Positions 32,955 to 41,668 of a stretch of 64,000 nt of DNA are shown here, piece after piece; within the stretch, counting starts at the first letter, position 1, and every line of letters starts with the position of its first letter. The DNA comes from Alcanivoracaceae bacterium (GTDB lineage Bacteria; Pseudomonadota; Gammaproteobacteria; Pseudomonadales; Alcanivoracaceae). The notes below the pieces were generated by a model. That model was not told the origin of the DNA, did not search any database, and saw only the letters and a program-made list of their open reading frames with translations. The position numbers were made by a program, and so were the translations under genes. The stretch covers positions 1-64,000 of the forward strand of contig JARGPN010000005.1 in NCBI GenBank assembly GCA_029213045.1, given 5' to 3'.

Positions 32955-33221
32955 ATGAAAAATGTTTTTCTTGTATTGATTGGTGCAACCATAGGCGCAG
33001 CGCCGGTATCGTGGGCCCACGGCCCAGCACCAGATTGCGCCGTATTACTGAAAATGAGTGATAAAGAAGCCTATGCGCGAGGACCTGTGCTAGAAGCGAT
33101 CAGACGTGAATGCGTCACGGCAGCATTAGAAGGAAGCGAGAAGAAAGCTGAAGAAACGAAAAGCAGACATGGCGCGTCTGAGAAAAATAACGTTGAGTCT
33201 GACAGCGTGCCGACACGGTAG
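32955..33221 (+). CDS. Small periplasmic protein of the copper operon
   Basis: An 88-residue exported protein. A signal peptide (FLVLIGATIGAAPVSWA) is followed by HGPAPDCAVLLKMSDKEAY and a highly charged tail rich in Lys, Glu and Ser. Two Cys (about residues 29 and 53) and N-terminal HG might bind metal. No known family. It follows copB by 42 bp on the same strand and is probably the last gene of the unit, before a long hairpin. Confidence 0.6.
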   Translation: MKNVFLVLIGATIGAAPVSWAHGPAPDCAVLLKMSDKEAYARGPVLEAIRRECVTAALEGSEKKAEETKSRHGASEKNNVESDSVPTR

Positions 33222-33257
33222 CCGTATTCTTTAGTGCTTTGATTTAGGCGTTTTGTA

Positions 33258-33288
33258 CCCCGACGATCTACACAAAAGATCGTCGGGG
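33258..33288. terminator. Terminator-like hairpin between converging genes
   Basis: CCCCGACGATC (33258-33268) and GATCGTCGGGG (33278-33288) form an eleven-pair perfect stem with a nine-base loop. T-runs on either side are poor, but the position between the plus copper operon and the minus monooxygenase gene suits a bidirectional stop. Confidence 0.6.
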
Positions 33289-33305
33289 CACAATCGCTTC
33301 AAAAA

Positions 33306-34775
33306 TTACGCCGATGCGCGGACAAATTCGAAGTCGTTGAGATTCGGACGTTTTGTCGAAGCGCGATAAGTGAAAGTGAATCCGGGCCAGTTGACGGTAT
33401 TGATGCCATCGTCAGTGATGTACCAAGAGGTGCATCCTGAACTCCAAATCCCATCTTTCAGCCTTTCTTGTATAGCGTTGCCATAACGTTGTTGCACAGC
33501 CGCTTTTACATTCATTGCGGTATTTTTCTTGCTCTTGAGAACGCTGAGGCATTGCATCACAAATTGCACTTGTGATTCGAGCATGAACACAATCGAGTTG
33601 TGCGCAAGATTGGTGTTAGGGCCATACAGAATAAATAAGTTTGGAAAGCCCGATACGCAGATGCCTTTGTAGGCTTGGGCGCCATCCTTCCAAGCGGTGT
33701 TCAGGTTGATGCCTCCCATGCCGGTGATGGTCATCGGCGTGAGAAAGTCGGTGGCTTTAAAGCCAGTGCCGTAAATAATCGCGTCGACGTTATGGTGCGT
33801 ACCGTCTTGCGTCACCACACCGGTTTCGTCGATGCGTTCAATTTTATTATCAATAATATCGAGGTGATCCTGATTCATCGCCTGATACCATTCATTCGAA
33901 ATCAGAATGCGTTTACAGCCAATTTTATAATTGGGGATTACCTTGGCAAGTTTTTCAGGGTCTTTGACGTGCTTCTTGGCAAGCGCCTTGGCTTCTAACG
34001 AAAATAGATCAAGGATCTTGTTGAATCGAGTAAAGGCGATGGCGCGGCTTTCGTTTTTCCAATAAATAAAGGAACGGTAAATGCGATCGACAATAGGTGC
34101 TTTTTTAAATATTTCTTGCTCCCATTGCTGGAACGGCCGGTCTGGTTTGGAAATTACCCACGCCGCAGAGCGTTGGAACAGTTTTAACTGTTTCACCTTG
34201 GACACGATTTCCGGAACAAACTGAATGGCACTTGCACCGGTGCCAATGACCGCCACTTTTTTGCCCGTCAAATTAGCGCTGTGATCCCAACGGGCGGAAT
34301 GAAACGTGGTGCCTTTGAATTTTTCCACACCGGGAATATTCGGGTAAGCCGGTTGGTTTAATTGCCCGGTGGCGCTCACCAAAATATTGGCGGTAATGGT
34401 GTTGCCGTCGGTGGTGGTGATTGCCCACACAGCGCGTTGCTCGTCGTAGCGTGCGCTAGCGACTTCTTTGTTGAACTGGATGTGATCGCGGAATTGATAC
34501 TTATCGACGCAATCTTCCATGTACTGCTGAATTTCTTTTTGGCGCCCGAATTTGCGTGACCAGTCGTGCTTCGGTTCGAACGAATAGGAGTACAGGTGCG
34601 ACTGCACATCGCACGCGGCGCCGGGATAGGTGTTGTCTCGCCAGGTTCCGCCCACGCCATTGGCTTTTTCAAGCAGGGTGAAATCTTGGATGCCGGCTTT
34701 GCTGAGTTGCATCGCCATGCACAGGCCGCCGAAGCCGGTGCCGATAATGACGCAGTGAAAATGAGAAGGTTGCAT
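33306..34775 (-). CDS. FAD-dependent monooxygenase of the Baeyer-Villiger/MymA type (copy 1)
   Basis: A 489-residue two-Rossmann flavoprotein. The FAD site is IIGTGFGGLCMA (about 9-20), the NADPH site VIGTGASAIQF (about 172-182), and between them sits the Baeyer-Villiger fingerprint FKGTTFHSARWDHS (F-x-G-x-x-x-H-x-x-x-W), with Asp instead of Pro after Trp. It would insert oxygen into ketones or hydroxylate lipids using NADPH and O2. It is divergent from an AraC regulator. The substrate is not readable from sequence. Another copy lies at 40139. Confidence 0.93.
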   Translation of the reverse strand: MQPSHFHCVIIGTGFGGLCMAMQLSKAGIQDFTLLEKANGVGGTWRDNTYPGAACDVQSHLYSYSFEPKHDWSRKFGRQKEIQQYMEDCVDKYQFRDHIQFNKEVASARYDEQRAVWAITTTDGNTITANILVSATGQLNQPAYPNIPGVEKFKGTTFHSARWDHSANLTGKKVAVIGTGASAIQFVPEIVSKVKQLKLFQRSAAWVISKPDRPFQQWEQEIFKKAPIVDRIYRSFIYWKNESRAIAFTRFNKILDLFSLEAKALAKKHVKDPEKLAKVIPNYKIGCKRILISNEWYQAMNQDHLDIIDNKIERIDETGVVTQDGTHHNVDAIIYGTGFKATDFLTPMTITGMGGINLNTAWKDGAQAYKGICVSGFPNLFILYGPNTNLAHNSIVFMLESQVQFVMQCLSVLKSKKNTAMNVKAAVQQRYGNAIQERLKDGIWSSGCTSWYITDDGINTVNWPGFTFTYRASTKRPNLNDFEFVRASA

Positions 34776-34917
34776 TGTATCTCCGAGCGCACCTGTCTGA
34801 GTGTGGCGGCATAATAGTGGGTTGAGCGTCAGGATGGGATGACTTGGCGGGACAAAAAATCAATAATAGGGGACACTCTAACATTGCAGACGCGCAGCGC
34901 CGACCATAGGGGGCCAC

Positions 34918-35943
34918 ATTAAAACGACGGCATCTGATTGGGATTTCCCTCGAAGCATCACCAGCATGCGCTTGATGGCGGAGTTTGCCGCCGACAAGGG
35001 CATGGAGGCTGGCGACTGCTTGAGAGATACCGGCGTTGCTTTCGCGGCGTTGTCGGATCCGAACGCGACGGTCACTGGTACGCAGGAACTCCAGCTTATT
35101 CGTAATCTGTTGCGCCATTTTCCTGATGAGCCAGGCCTTGGCCTGCAAGTGGGTAGCCGTTACCACTTCACCAGCTTTGGCGCGCTGGGCTTCGCCTTAA
35201 TGAGCAGCCCTTCAGTGCGGAGTGCGCTGGACGTCGCGCTTGGCTACTTTCCTCTCACCTTCGCGTTTACCCGCTTTAAAGTTGAAGACAGTGCCACGGC
35301 AACCCGTTTGGTGATCGATGATGCCGCCGTGCCGATGCCGTTGCGGCGCTTTTTGGTGGAGCGCGACAGCAGCGCATTGGTCACGGTGCAGCGCGATCTT
35401 ATTCCTGACATGTCGGTGTTAACATCGGCGTCGTTTCAGTTTTCCGCGCCGGAATATGCAGAAATGTTTGAACAGTATTTGGGCGTGTTGCCGGAATTTG
35501 ACGCGCCGTTGAATGTCGCCATGTTAAACCGAGACGTTATATCGCTGCCGTTGCCCTTAGCTAACGCGCTGACCCAGCAGGCGGCCATTGATCAATGCCG
35601 TCAGTTGCTCGATGAGCGCATTGCAAGAACGCAGCTTTCCGCACAAGTACGAGAGCGCCTTGCGCGCGGCGCGATGCACATGCCGGAAATGGAAAACGTG
35701 GCGAATGAGATGTGCCTGACAGTGCGGACGTTACGGCGCAGATTGCGTGACGAAGGCACGTCATTTATCGAGCTTCGAGATGAAGCGCGTTGTGCGCTGG
35801 CGCGCGAATGGCTGCGCGGTTCTAAGTTAAGCGTTGGGCAAATCGGCGAACGCTTAGGCTACGCTGAGGCGACGTCTTTTATTAATGCGTTTAAACGTTG
35901 GACGGGGGAAACGCCCCATGTTTTTAGACGCCATACTGATTAA
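34918..35943 (+). CDS. AraC-family regulator with PF12625-type N-terminal domain
   Basis: A regulator of about 326-341 residues. The C-terminal AraC helix-turn-helix is clear (MPEMENVANEMCLTVRTLRR, SVGQIGERLGYAEATSFINA, FKRWTGETPHVFR). The N-terminal domain is of the arabinose-binding-like type found in VirS/OruR. The first ATG is 34966, but the 16 codons before it read IKTTASDWDFPRSITS, which matches how such proteins usually begin, and AGGGGG precedes an ATT at 34918; initiation at this ATT is likely. It is divergent from the monooxygenase gene and probably activates it. Confidence 0.85.
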   Translation: MKTTASDWDFPRSITSMRLMAEFAADKGMEAGDCLRDTGVAFAALSDPNATVTGTQELQLIRNLLRHFPDEPGLGLQVGSRYHFTSFGALGFALMSSPSVRSALDVALGYFPLTFAFTRFKVEDSATATRLVIDDAAVPMPLRRFLVERDSSALVTVQRDLIPDMSVLTSASFQFSAPEYAEMFEQYLGVLPEFDAPLNVAMLNRDVISLPLPLANALTQQAAIDQCRQLLDERIARTQLSAQVRERLARGAMHMPEMENVANEMCLTVRTLRRRLRDEGTSFIELRDEARCALAREWLRGSKLSVGQIGERLGYAEATSFINAFKRWTGETPHVFRRHTD

Positions 35944-35989
35944 ATAATTTTCGCTATCTTGCTTGCTAAAGCATCACAAGGAAATACCC

Positions 35990-36970
35990 ATGTCACACGT
36001 CGCAATACTGTTCGATATCGTTAAAGCAAGTCTGCAAAGTGTTGCGCCCGCGTTATCGGCGAAACAAAAATTTCCGAACCGATCACGGACATCCGCGTTT
36101 ACCGCAATACTGACTGACAGGCTATTGCGTGAGTCTATCGGCAAGCCGATTACGTGGATGCGTGCGCGTCAAAATACGTTGAAGCTTTTTTCGTTGGATA
36201 TGTCGAATGTGACGTTCAGTAAAGAAAGTATCGCGGGGCTGTCTTGCGTGGTGTGTGTGCCGAACGATATCGAGGTAAAAAGCACGTTGGTTTATTTTCA
36301 CGGCGGCGGCTATGCGGTGGGCACGGCAGCGGGATATAAAGCGACCATTGCGACGTTAAGCGTTGCCGCCCAGGCTAAGGTTATCGCGGTGGATTATCGT
36401 CGCGCGCCCGAGTTTACTTTTCCAACGGCCAACGATGATTGCTTGGAGGTAACGCAAGAGGTGCTGCGCGATGAGCGTCTGCCTGTTTTCTTGGCGGGTG
36501 ATTCCGCAGGCGCTGCGCTAGCGCTAGATATGCTGACCCAGCTAAAAAGCAGCCCTGAGCATGCCGCTGCGTTCGCTAAAGTAAAAGCCTGTGCATTAAT
36601 TTCGCCGTGGGTAGACCCAACGTATGAGTGGACTGAGCAGCAGGCGGTGGGCGACGATATTCTTTGCCCTGCATTATTACATTACTGGGCGGGAAAATAT
36701 CTCAGTGACGCGGAGAAGCTAAGCAGCCGGGTTAACTTCGCTAATGCTGCGTTAGAGGGGTTTCCGGATATGTATATTCAAGCGGCGGGCGCTGAAATTC
36801 TTCTGCGGCAAATTTTAGACTTTGATCAACATGCCAAGGCATCAGGGGTTAACGTTAAGCTTGATATCTTCCCCGATCAATTTCACGTATTTCAAACCTT
36901 TGGCATGTTTGCGCCGGAATCTCGCGCGGCATTGCGTAAGATAGGTGATTATTTCCTCACTAAGATTTAG
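35990..36970 (+). CDS. HSL-type alpha/beta-hydrolase (esterase/lipase, LipR-like)
   Basis: About 326 residues; start ATG 35990 with AAGGAA upstream. It is a hormone-sensitive-lipase-type esterase: oxyanion motif HGGGYAVG (about 104-111), nucleophile GDSAGAALA (about 170-178), and the His in DQFHVFQ near the end. An Asp of the triad probably lies in the DEHH-free stretch before it. It would cleave short-to-medium ester bonds. Next to a Baeyer-Villiger monooxygenase the natural reading is that it hydrolyses the ester product. The same role is proposed for LipR in the mymA operon. Confidence 0.9.
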   Translation: MSHVAILFDIVKASLQSVAPALSAKQKFPNRSRTSAFTAILTDRLLRESIGKPITWMRARQNTLKLFSLDMSNVTFSKESIAGLSCVVCVPNDIEVKSTLVYFHGGGYAVGTAAGYKATIATLSVAAQAKVIAVDYRRAPEFTFPTANDDCLEVTQEVLRDERLPVFLAGDSAGAALALDMLTQLKSSPEHAAAFAKVKACALISPWVDPTYEWTEQQAVGDDILCPALLHYWAGKYLSDAEKLSSRVNFANAALEGFPDMYIQAAGAEILLRQILDFDQHAKASGVNVKLDIFPDQFHVFQTFGMFAPESRAALRKIGDYFLTKI

Positions 36971-36984
36971 CAATCGTATTTTCG

Positions 36985-38010
36985 CTAAAGCGTAATGCGA
37001 TTCCGGCCTGTAGCTTTCGCTTTATACAGCTTCTGATCGGCGCAGCGTGTTAAGTCGTTGAGGAAGTTGCCGTCGCGGCCCAATTCCGCTACGCCGCCGC
37101 TAACGGTTAGCGAAATTTTCAAGCCGTTAAAGTGGAGTGGAGTGGTGGCGAGTTGGGAGCGTATTTTTTCCGCCACGGCATGCGCTTGAGTGCTGTCGAT
37201 GCCAGGCAGTAATAAGCAAAATTCTTCACCGCCTAAGCGGGCCGCCAGGTCTGTCTTACGCAGACCTGCCTTCAATAATTTTGCGACATGCTGAAGCATT
37301 TTATCACCGGCTTCGTGACCGTGGTTATCATTCACATTCTTAAACAGATCCAAATCCAGCAGCACAACGGACATGGGGTCGCCTAGTCGCTGATGACGGG
37401 ATTGTTCGTACTCGAACCTGCTCTGCAGATGAGCGCGATTCGGCAGGCCTGTGAGCGGATCTGAGTGCGCCAACTTCACTAAACGTTTTTCAGATTGTTC
37501 GCGCGTAATTTCGTACACGTGAGCGAAGGCAACGAGGCACAGTGTGAGCACGCCAATATTGCTGAGAATCACGGGCTGCATTACGTCAGGGTTATTTCCG
37601 TACCGCCAAAAGAAAATGCCCGAAGCAATGGCGATGTAGCTGACCGACATGATCAAGCCGAGTCGACGCCCCAATAACAAGTGCGACACCATGGGAATCA
37701 ATAACACCCAGATAAACACATTTAAGGTGGAGCGAGGCGCGGCGAGCGCGAGCATCATGACGCTAAAAAACGGCACCAGATACGCGAAAACCCAAAACTC
37801 CAGCCGCTGTGTGTGGCGAATGCCCAAAAGCAACACGATGGAGTATGCGGCCATCCCGAGCTCCGCGCCGGCGACCACATAATTTGCCCGCCCCATATTG
37901 ATATAGGCGAACAGCAGGCCGCTAACAAAGGTAAGGACAAGCAGGGCGGTCAGTAATGCCTTCCTATAAGGTCGGGCAAGTTGCCTGTGCTGAGTGGCGT
38001 CGTTAAACAT
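36985..38010 (-). CDS. Membrane-bound diguanylate cyclase (GGDEF)
   Basis: About 341 residues from an ATG at 38010. Five to six membrane helices occupy the first 175 residues. The GGDEF domain follows (DPLTGLPNRAHLQSRFE, DLDLFKNVNDNHGHEAGDK) with active-site GGEEF (about residues 265-269) and an inhibitory-site RKTD five residues before it, so it should synthesise c-di-GMP with product feedback. No PAS or HAMP domain; the sensor is the membrane part. It is convergent with the esterase gene (14 bp) and appears unrelated to the cluster's chemistry. Confidence 0.94.
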   Translation of the reverse strand: MFNDATQHRQLARPYRKALLTALLVLTFVSGLLFAYINMGRANYVVAGAELGMAAYSIVLLLGIRHTQRLEFWVFAYLVPFFSVMMLALAAPRSTLNVFIWVLLIPMVSHLLLGRRLGLIMSVSYIAIASGIFFWRYGNNPDVMQPVILSNIGVLTLCLVAFAHVYEITREQSEKRLVKLAHSDPLTGLPNRAHLQSRFEYEQSRHQRLGDPMSVVLLDLDLFKNVNDNHGHEAGDKMLQHVAKLLKAGLRKTDLAARLGGEEFCLLLPGIDSTQAHAVAEKIRSQLATTPLHFNGLKISLTVSGGVAELGRDGNFLNDLTRCADQKLYKAKATGRNRITL

Positions 38011-38314
38011 GTATTGCTCGGTGTGGTGCAACTGGTTTGTTGAAGGCGCAATCCGTGCGAGGTATGAATAACACAATATCGACGCGTGAGGTAATGCCAC
38101 GAACGTAAATCTTGCCGCCGAAAGCTTAAGCAAACGTGAAATGCATCGTCAATGAAAATGGCGTGGTGAGCTAGGGTATTTGCTCGATCAGAGTGTTAGC
38201 GTAGGGGCATATTCTGTTATATGCATACTTCAGAGGCGTGGACACTTCTGCTGAGATCAGTAAGCACGATTATGTGCGCGACCAGCATCTGGGCCCCACT
38301 GATGTAAGGATTTA
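38011..38314. other. Intergenic gap with promoters only
   Basis: Separates the minus-strand cyclase and plus-strand SDR genes. AAGGA (38307-38311) is the ribosome site of the SDR. I see no repeat, RNA gene or hairpin of note. Confidence 0.4.
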
Positions 38315-39154
38315 GTGATGAACGATAAGAAGTGCATTGTGATTACTGGCGGCAATACCGGTATTGGCTTAGCGACAGCAGCCAATCTGAGCGCGCGCGG
38401 CCATTCAGTGATTATTGCCTGCCGTGATCAAAACAAAGCTCGTCAGGCGGTCGAAAGCATTCGCGCTAAGCGGCCGAGTGCCGACATTGAAGCGCGCACG
38501 CTGGATCTTGCGTCATTCGAAAGTATCCGCAGTTTTGCTACGCAGCTGCTCGGCGATCGGCCATGTATTGATGTGTTGATCAATAATGCCGGTGCGTATC
38601 CAACGCGTCAGCAATTCACGCAAGAAGGTTTCGAGTTACAGTTTGGTGTGAATTATCTTGGCCATTTCTTGCTGACGCATTTGTTGTTGCCGGCACTGCA
38701 GGTCAGTGGCGACGCGCGCATTGTGCACTTGTCATCAATCATGCATCACTTGGGCAAAATTGATGAGAGCACGTTTAAGGGGCGCAAGAAGTATTCAGGT
38801 ACGGCGGCCTATGGTCAGTCGAAGCTGGCAAATTTGTTGTTCAGTAATGCACTAGCCAAGCGATTGCCCACAGGCATCACCAGTAATGCGGTGCATCCCG
38901 GCGGTGTGGACTCGGATATTTATCGCGAATTGCCGACATTGGCATACAAAATTTTGCGGTTATTTTTAATTTCCACCAAACGCGCCGGTGCCTATGTTGC
39001 CGATATGGCGGTATCGCCGACGTGGCAGGGACGTAACGGCGAATTTAAATCGGCGCATGGTCCTTTGCCAGTATCGCGTCGCGGTCGCGATGCTGCGCTT
39101 GCAGATGAGTTATATGAAAAAAGTTGTGAGCTCGCTGGTGTCGCAGCAATTTAA
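38315..39154 (+). CDS. Short-chain dehydrogenase/reductase (retinol-dehydrogenase-like)
   Basis: A 279-residue SDR. The cofactor site GGNTGIG (residues 11-17), NNAG (near 90), catalytic Ser in HLSSI (near 142) and YGQSK (Y and K near 169 and 173) are all present; the PGGVDSDIY segment follows. It belongs to the RDH/WW-oxidoreductase-like group acting on hydrophobic alcohols or ketones with NADP(H). The start is the GTG-ATG doublet at 38315-38320 after AAGGA. A PF10118 gene begins 42 bp later, forming a likely two-gene operon. Confidence 0.9.
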   Translation: MMNDKKCIVITGGNTGIGLATAANLSARGHSVIIACRDQNKARQAVESIRAKRPSADIEARTLDLASFESIRSFATQLLGDRPCIDVLINNAGAYPTRQQFTQEGFELQFGVNYLGHFLLTHLLLPALQVSGDARIVHLSSIMHHLGKIDESTFKGRKKYSGTAAYGQSKLANLLFSNALAKRLPTGITSNAVHPGGVDSDIYRELPTLAYKILRLFLISTKRAGAYVADMAVSPTWQGRNGEFKSAHGPLPVSRRGRDAALADELYEKSCELAGVAAI

Positions 39155-39196
39155 TAATACCGAGTCGGCGCAAAGCGTGTCGCGTTGGAGGAAGTA

Positions 39197-40057
39197 ATGA
39201 GTGGAGTAGCCTACATCGATAAAAATGCTCGTCAGGCGTCTGAAAACATCACCGTGCGCCGCATGGACTTTGATTTTTCTGATCAGTTGCGCGAGTTTTG
39301 GTGTGATGACAATCCTGTGCTGACGGCGTTCTTAACCGGTTTGTCTGTCTCCTTCCCGGCAGGCGAACGCTTTTTTATCGACAGTGTTCGTCATTACGAA
39401 ACGCAGCTGAAGCAGTCAAAAAATACAAACCCAGCACTGCTGGCGGATATTCGTGCCTTTATCGGTCAGGAAGCCCATCACACGGTAGAGCACCAAGCGC
39501 TGAATGGGTTTATGGAGCGTAAGGGTTATCCGATCCGCAAGATGGAATCGTTTATTGCCGAGCGCATTAAGATGATGCAGGGAACCTCGGCGCCGGAAGT
39601 GAATTTGGCGCGGACGGTGGCGCTGGAACATTTTACCGCAATCATGGCTGCGGGCTTTCTTAGTCACCCTGAATTGATGGATAAAATGGATCCGGAAATG
39701 GCGGCCCTGTGGGGCTGGCATGCGATCGAAGAGATTGAGCATCGGTCGGTGGCTTTTGATGTCTATCAGGAAGTCGTCGGTGATGATGCATTGCGTCGTC
39801 GCACCATGCGCACCATTACCTACTTTTTTATTCTAATGAATACGATACGCACCCTGCGTTTGCTGAAGGTGTCGGGTAATAGCTTTAACCTTAAGGCGTG
39901 GGGTAAGGCAGCGAATATGTTATGGGGCTACCCTGGTGTATTGCGCAAGATCGTGCCGCAATATCTCTCGTATTACCGTAAGGGCTTTCACCCATCGCAG
40001 CATGATGTTTCAGCGATTGTTGCTGCAGCGAAAAAGAAATATTTGAAGGAAGCGTAG
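39197..40057 (+). CDS. PF10118 metal-dependent hydrolase-like protein (copy 2)
   Basis: About 286 residues from the ATG at 39197, which follows GGAGGAAG. The metal-ligand pattern matches copy 1: QEAHHTVEHQALN, ALEHFTAIMA, WHAIEEIEHRSVAFDVYQE. The N-terminal RRMDFDFSDQ and the C-terminal YYRKGFHPSQHD are family conserved. Predicted all-helical, with a hydrophobic section at ITYFFILMNTIRTL. It follows the SDR and is terminated by a strong hairpin. Family members often accompany lipid monooxygenases. Confidence 0.87.
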   Translation: MSGVAYIDKNARQASENITVRRMDFDFSDQLREFWCDDNPVLTAFLTGLSVSFPAGERFFIDSVRHYETQLKQSKNTNPALLADIRAFIGQEAHHTVEHQALNGFMERKGYPIRKMESFIAERIKMMQGTSAPEVNLARTVALEHFTAIMAAGFLSHPELMDKMDPEMAALWGWHAIEEIEHRSVAFDVYQEVVGDDALRRRTMRTITYFFILMNTIRTLRLLKVSGNSFNLKAWGKAANMLWGYPGVLRKIVPQYLSYYRKGFHPSQHDVSAIVAAAKKKYLKEA

Positions 40058-40087
40058 CTGCGCTGTATTCGTAGGCGTGCCTGAAAT

Positions 40088-40125
40088 AAAAAAGCCCATC
40101 TACAATGCGTAGATGGGCTTTTTTT
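40088..40125. terminator. Bidirectional terminator
   Basis: AAAGCCCATCTAC-aatgc-GTAGATGGGCTTT with A-run left and T-run right, serving the plus-strand PF10118 gene and the minus-strand monooxygenase. Confidence 0.92.
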
Positions 40126-40138
40126 GTGGAGCTTCTTA

Positions 40139-41650
40139 TTACGCGGCGTTACTTTCTTCGTATGCCTGATAGACCAGCTTGTAGTCATCAAGCTGGAAAT
40201 TGCTCAGCCGGCTTTTCAATTCAGAAAGTGACCAAGGCCAGGCAGCAAAGTTACGACCGTTTTTATCAAGGTAATAGCTCTGACAGCCGCCCGCGTTAAA
40301 CACGGTGGTTTTGAGGTTTTCCTGTACGCGTTCGTTGTGGTGTTTGAGGACATCTGTGCGAATGGTGAACTTGCTGATGCCTTTTGATTTGGCTTTCTTT
40401 AGGCCGTCGATAATGTAATCGAGCTGCGCTTCCGCCAGACCGATAAACGAGTCATACACCAATACGTTCGGGCCAAGCACCAGAAATGCATTTGGCACAT
40501 CTTCAAGGGTGGCGCCGAGGTAGGCTTCCGGTGAAGTGTCTTTCCATAAATCATAAAGACGTTCGCCTTTGGTGTTGAACACCTTGCGCCCAATCGGTGG
40601 GTGCGTCACTTCAAAGCCTGTGCCCCAAATAATAACGTCCACTTCGTGGCGCTCGCCGTTGGCGGCGATCACCGTATTGCCGTCGATTTCCACTAAACCA
40701 TGTGGGATTAACGAGCAGTTATCGGCTTGCAGCGCTGGGTAATAGTTGTTCGCGAACAGCAAACGTTTACAGCCGAGTGTGAAGTTCGGTGTTACCGCAT
40801 CGCGCAATGTCTTATCACGAATCTGCAATTTTAATAATTGTTTGGCGGCGTTGCTTACTGGCTGCAGTAGCGTAGGGTTGCGTAAGCCAAAGTTGATCAC
40901 ATTGAGAGAGCTTGCAACGGCCTTTCTCCAGCTGCGCTGAATAACCGGAAACTTTTCGATGACGCGTTTGCTGCGATCACTGAGCAGCATGTCTGGCTTG
41001 GGTACCACCCAAGGCGCGGTGCGCTGAAACACAAACAGCTGATCTACTTTAGGCTGAATCTGTGGCACAAACTGGATCGCTGACGCGCCTGTGCCGATCA
41101 CTGCGACACGTTTACCGGTGAGGTCGTAATCGTGATTCCATTTGGCGGAATGAAACATCTCGCCTTTAAAGGTTTCGATGCCGGGAAGCGCGGGCATTTG
41201 CGGTTCGGTAATTGGGCCTGTGGCAAAAATAACCGTGCGCGAAAGATACTGACCAGTGCTGGTATCGAGTACCCACAGGTGGCGGGACTCATCCCATTTT
41301 GCATTGTCGAGCGCGCAATCAAATTCAATTAACGGCGTAATACCAAATTCGTTACTGACAGTTTCTAAGTAATTAAGAATTTCAGGCTGTCTGGCAAATA
41401 AGTGGCTCCACTCGGTGCTCGGCGCAAACGAGTAGGAGTACAGAGAGGAAGGAACATCACAGCCGCAACCAGGATAAGTATTTTCGCGCCAGGTACCGCC
41501 AACGCGAGAAGCCTTCTCAATAATTTTGAAGTCGTGGTAACCCTCTTTCTGCAATTTGATGGCAGCAGCGATACCGGAAATGCCGGCGCCGACAATAAAG
41601 GTGTCATAGATTTTTGCCGCAGAGGCGGACGTTTTTTTTGCAGTGGCCAT
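40139..41650 (-). CDS. FAD-dependent monooxygenase of the Baeyer-Villiger type (copy 2)
   Basis: A 503-residue flavoprotein related to copy 1. FAD site FIVGAGISGIAAAI (about 19-32), fingerprint FKGEMFHSAKWNHD, NADPH site VIGTGASAIQFVP. The mid-part and tail (QSYYLDKNGRNFAAWPWS) are typical of the family. It is not a recent duplicate: the sequences differ throughout outside motifs. It leads into an SDR gene 18 bp upstream in the same direction and then PF10118 copy 3, which gives a minus-strand operon. It would supply the oxidised product to that SDR or vice versa. Confidence 0.93.
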   Translation of the reverse strand: MATAKKTSASAAKIYDTFIVGAGISGIAAAIKLQKEGYHDFKIIEKASRVGGTWRENTYPGCGCDVPSSLYSYSFAPSTEWSHLFARQPEILNYLETVSNEFGITPLIEFDCALDNAKWDESRHLWVLDTSTGQYLSRTVIFATGPITEPQMPALPGIETFKGEMFHSAKWNHDYDLTGKRVAVIGTGASAIQFVPQIQPKVDQLFVFQRTAPWVVPKPDMLLSDRSKRVIEKFPVIQRSWRKAVASSLNVINFGLRNPTLLQPVSNAAKQLLKLQIRDKTLRDAVTPNFTLGCKRLLFANNYYPALQADNCSLIPHGLVEIDGNTVIAANGERHEVDVIIWGTGFEVTHPPIGRKVFNTKGERLYDLWKDTSPEAYLGATLEDVPNAFLVLGPNVLVYDSFIGLAEAQLDYIIDGLKKAKSKGISKFTIRTDVLKHHNERVQENLKTTVFNAGGCQSYYLDKNGRNFAAWPWSLSELKSRLSNFQLDDYKLVYQAYEESNAA

Positions 41651-41668
41651 AGTCGGTTGCCTCTGTGT

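Noticed and set aside
32138-32992. Minus-strand frame of 284 codons opposite copB
   Set aside because: It is a shadow of copB with unlikely His/Arg/Pro-rich content and no ribosome site.
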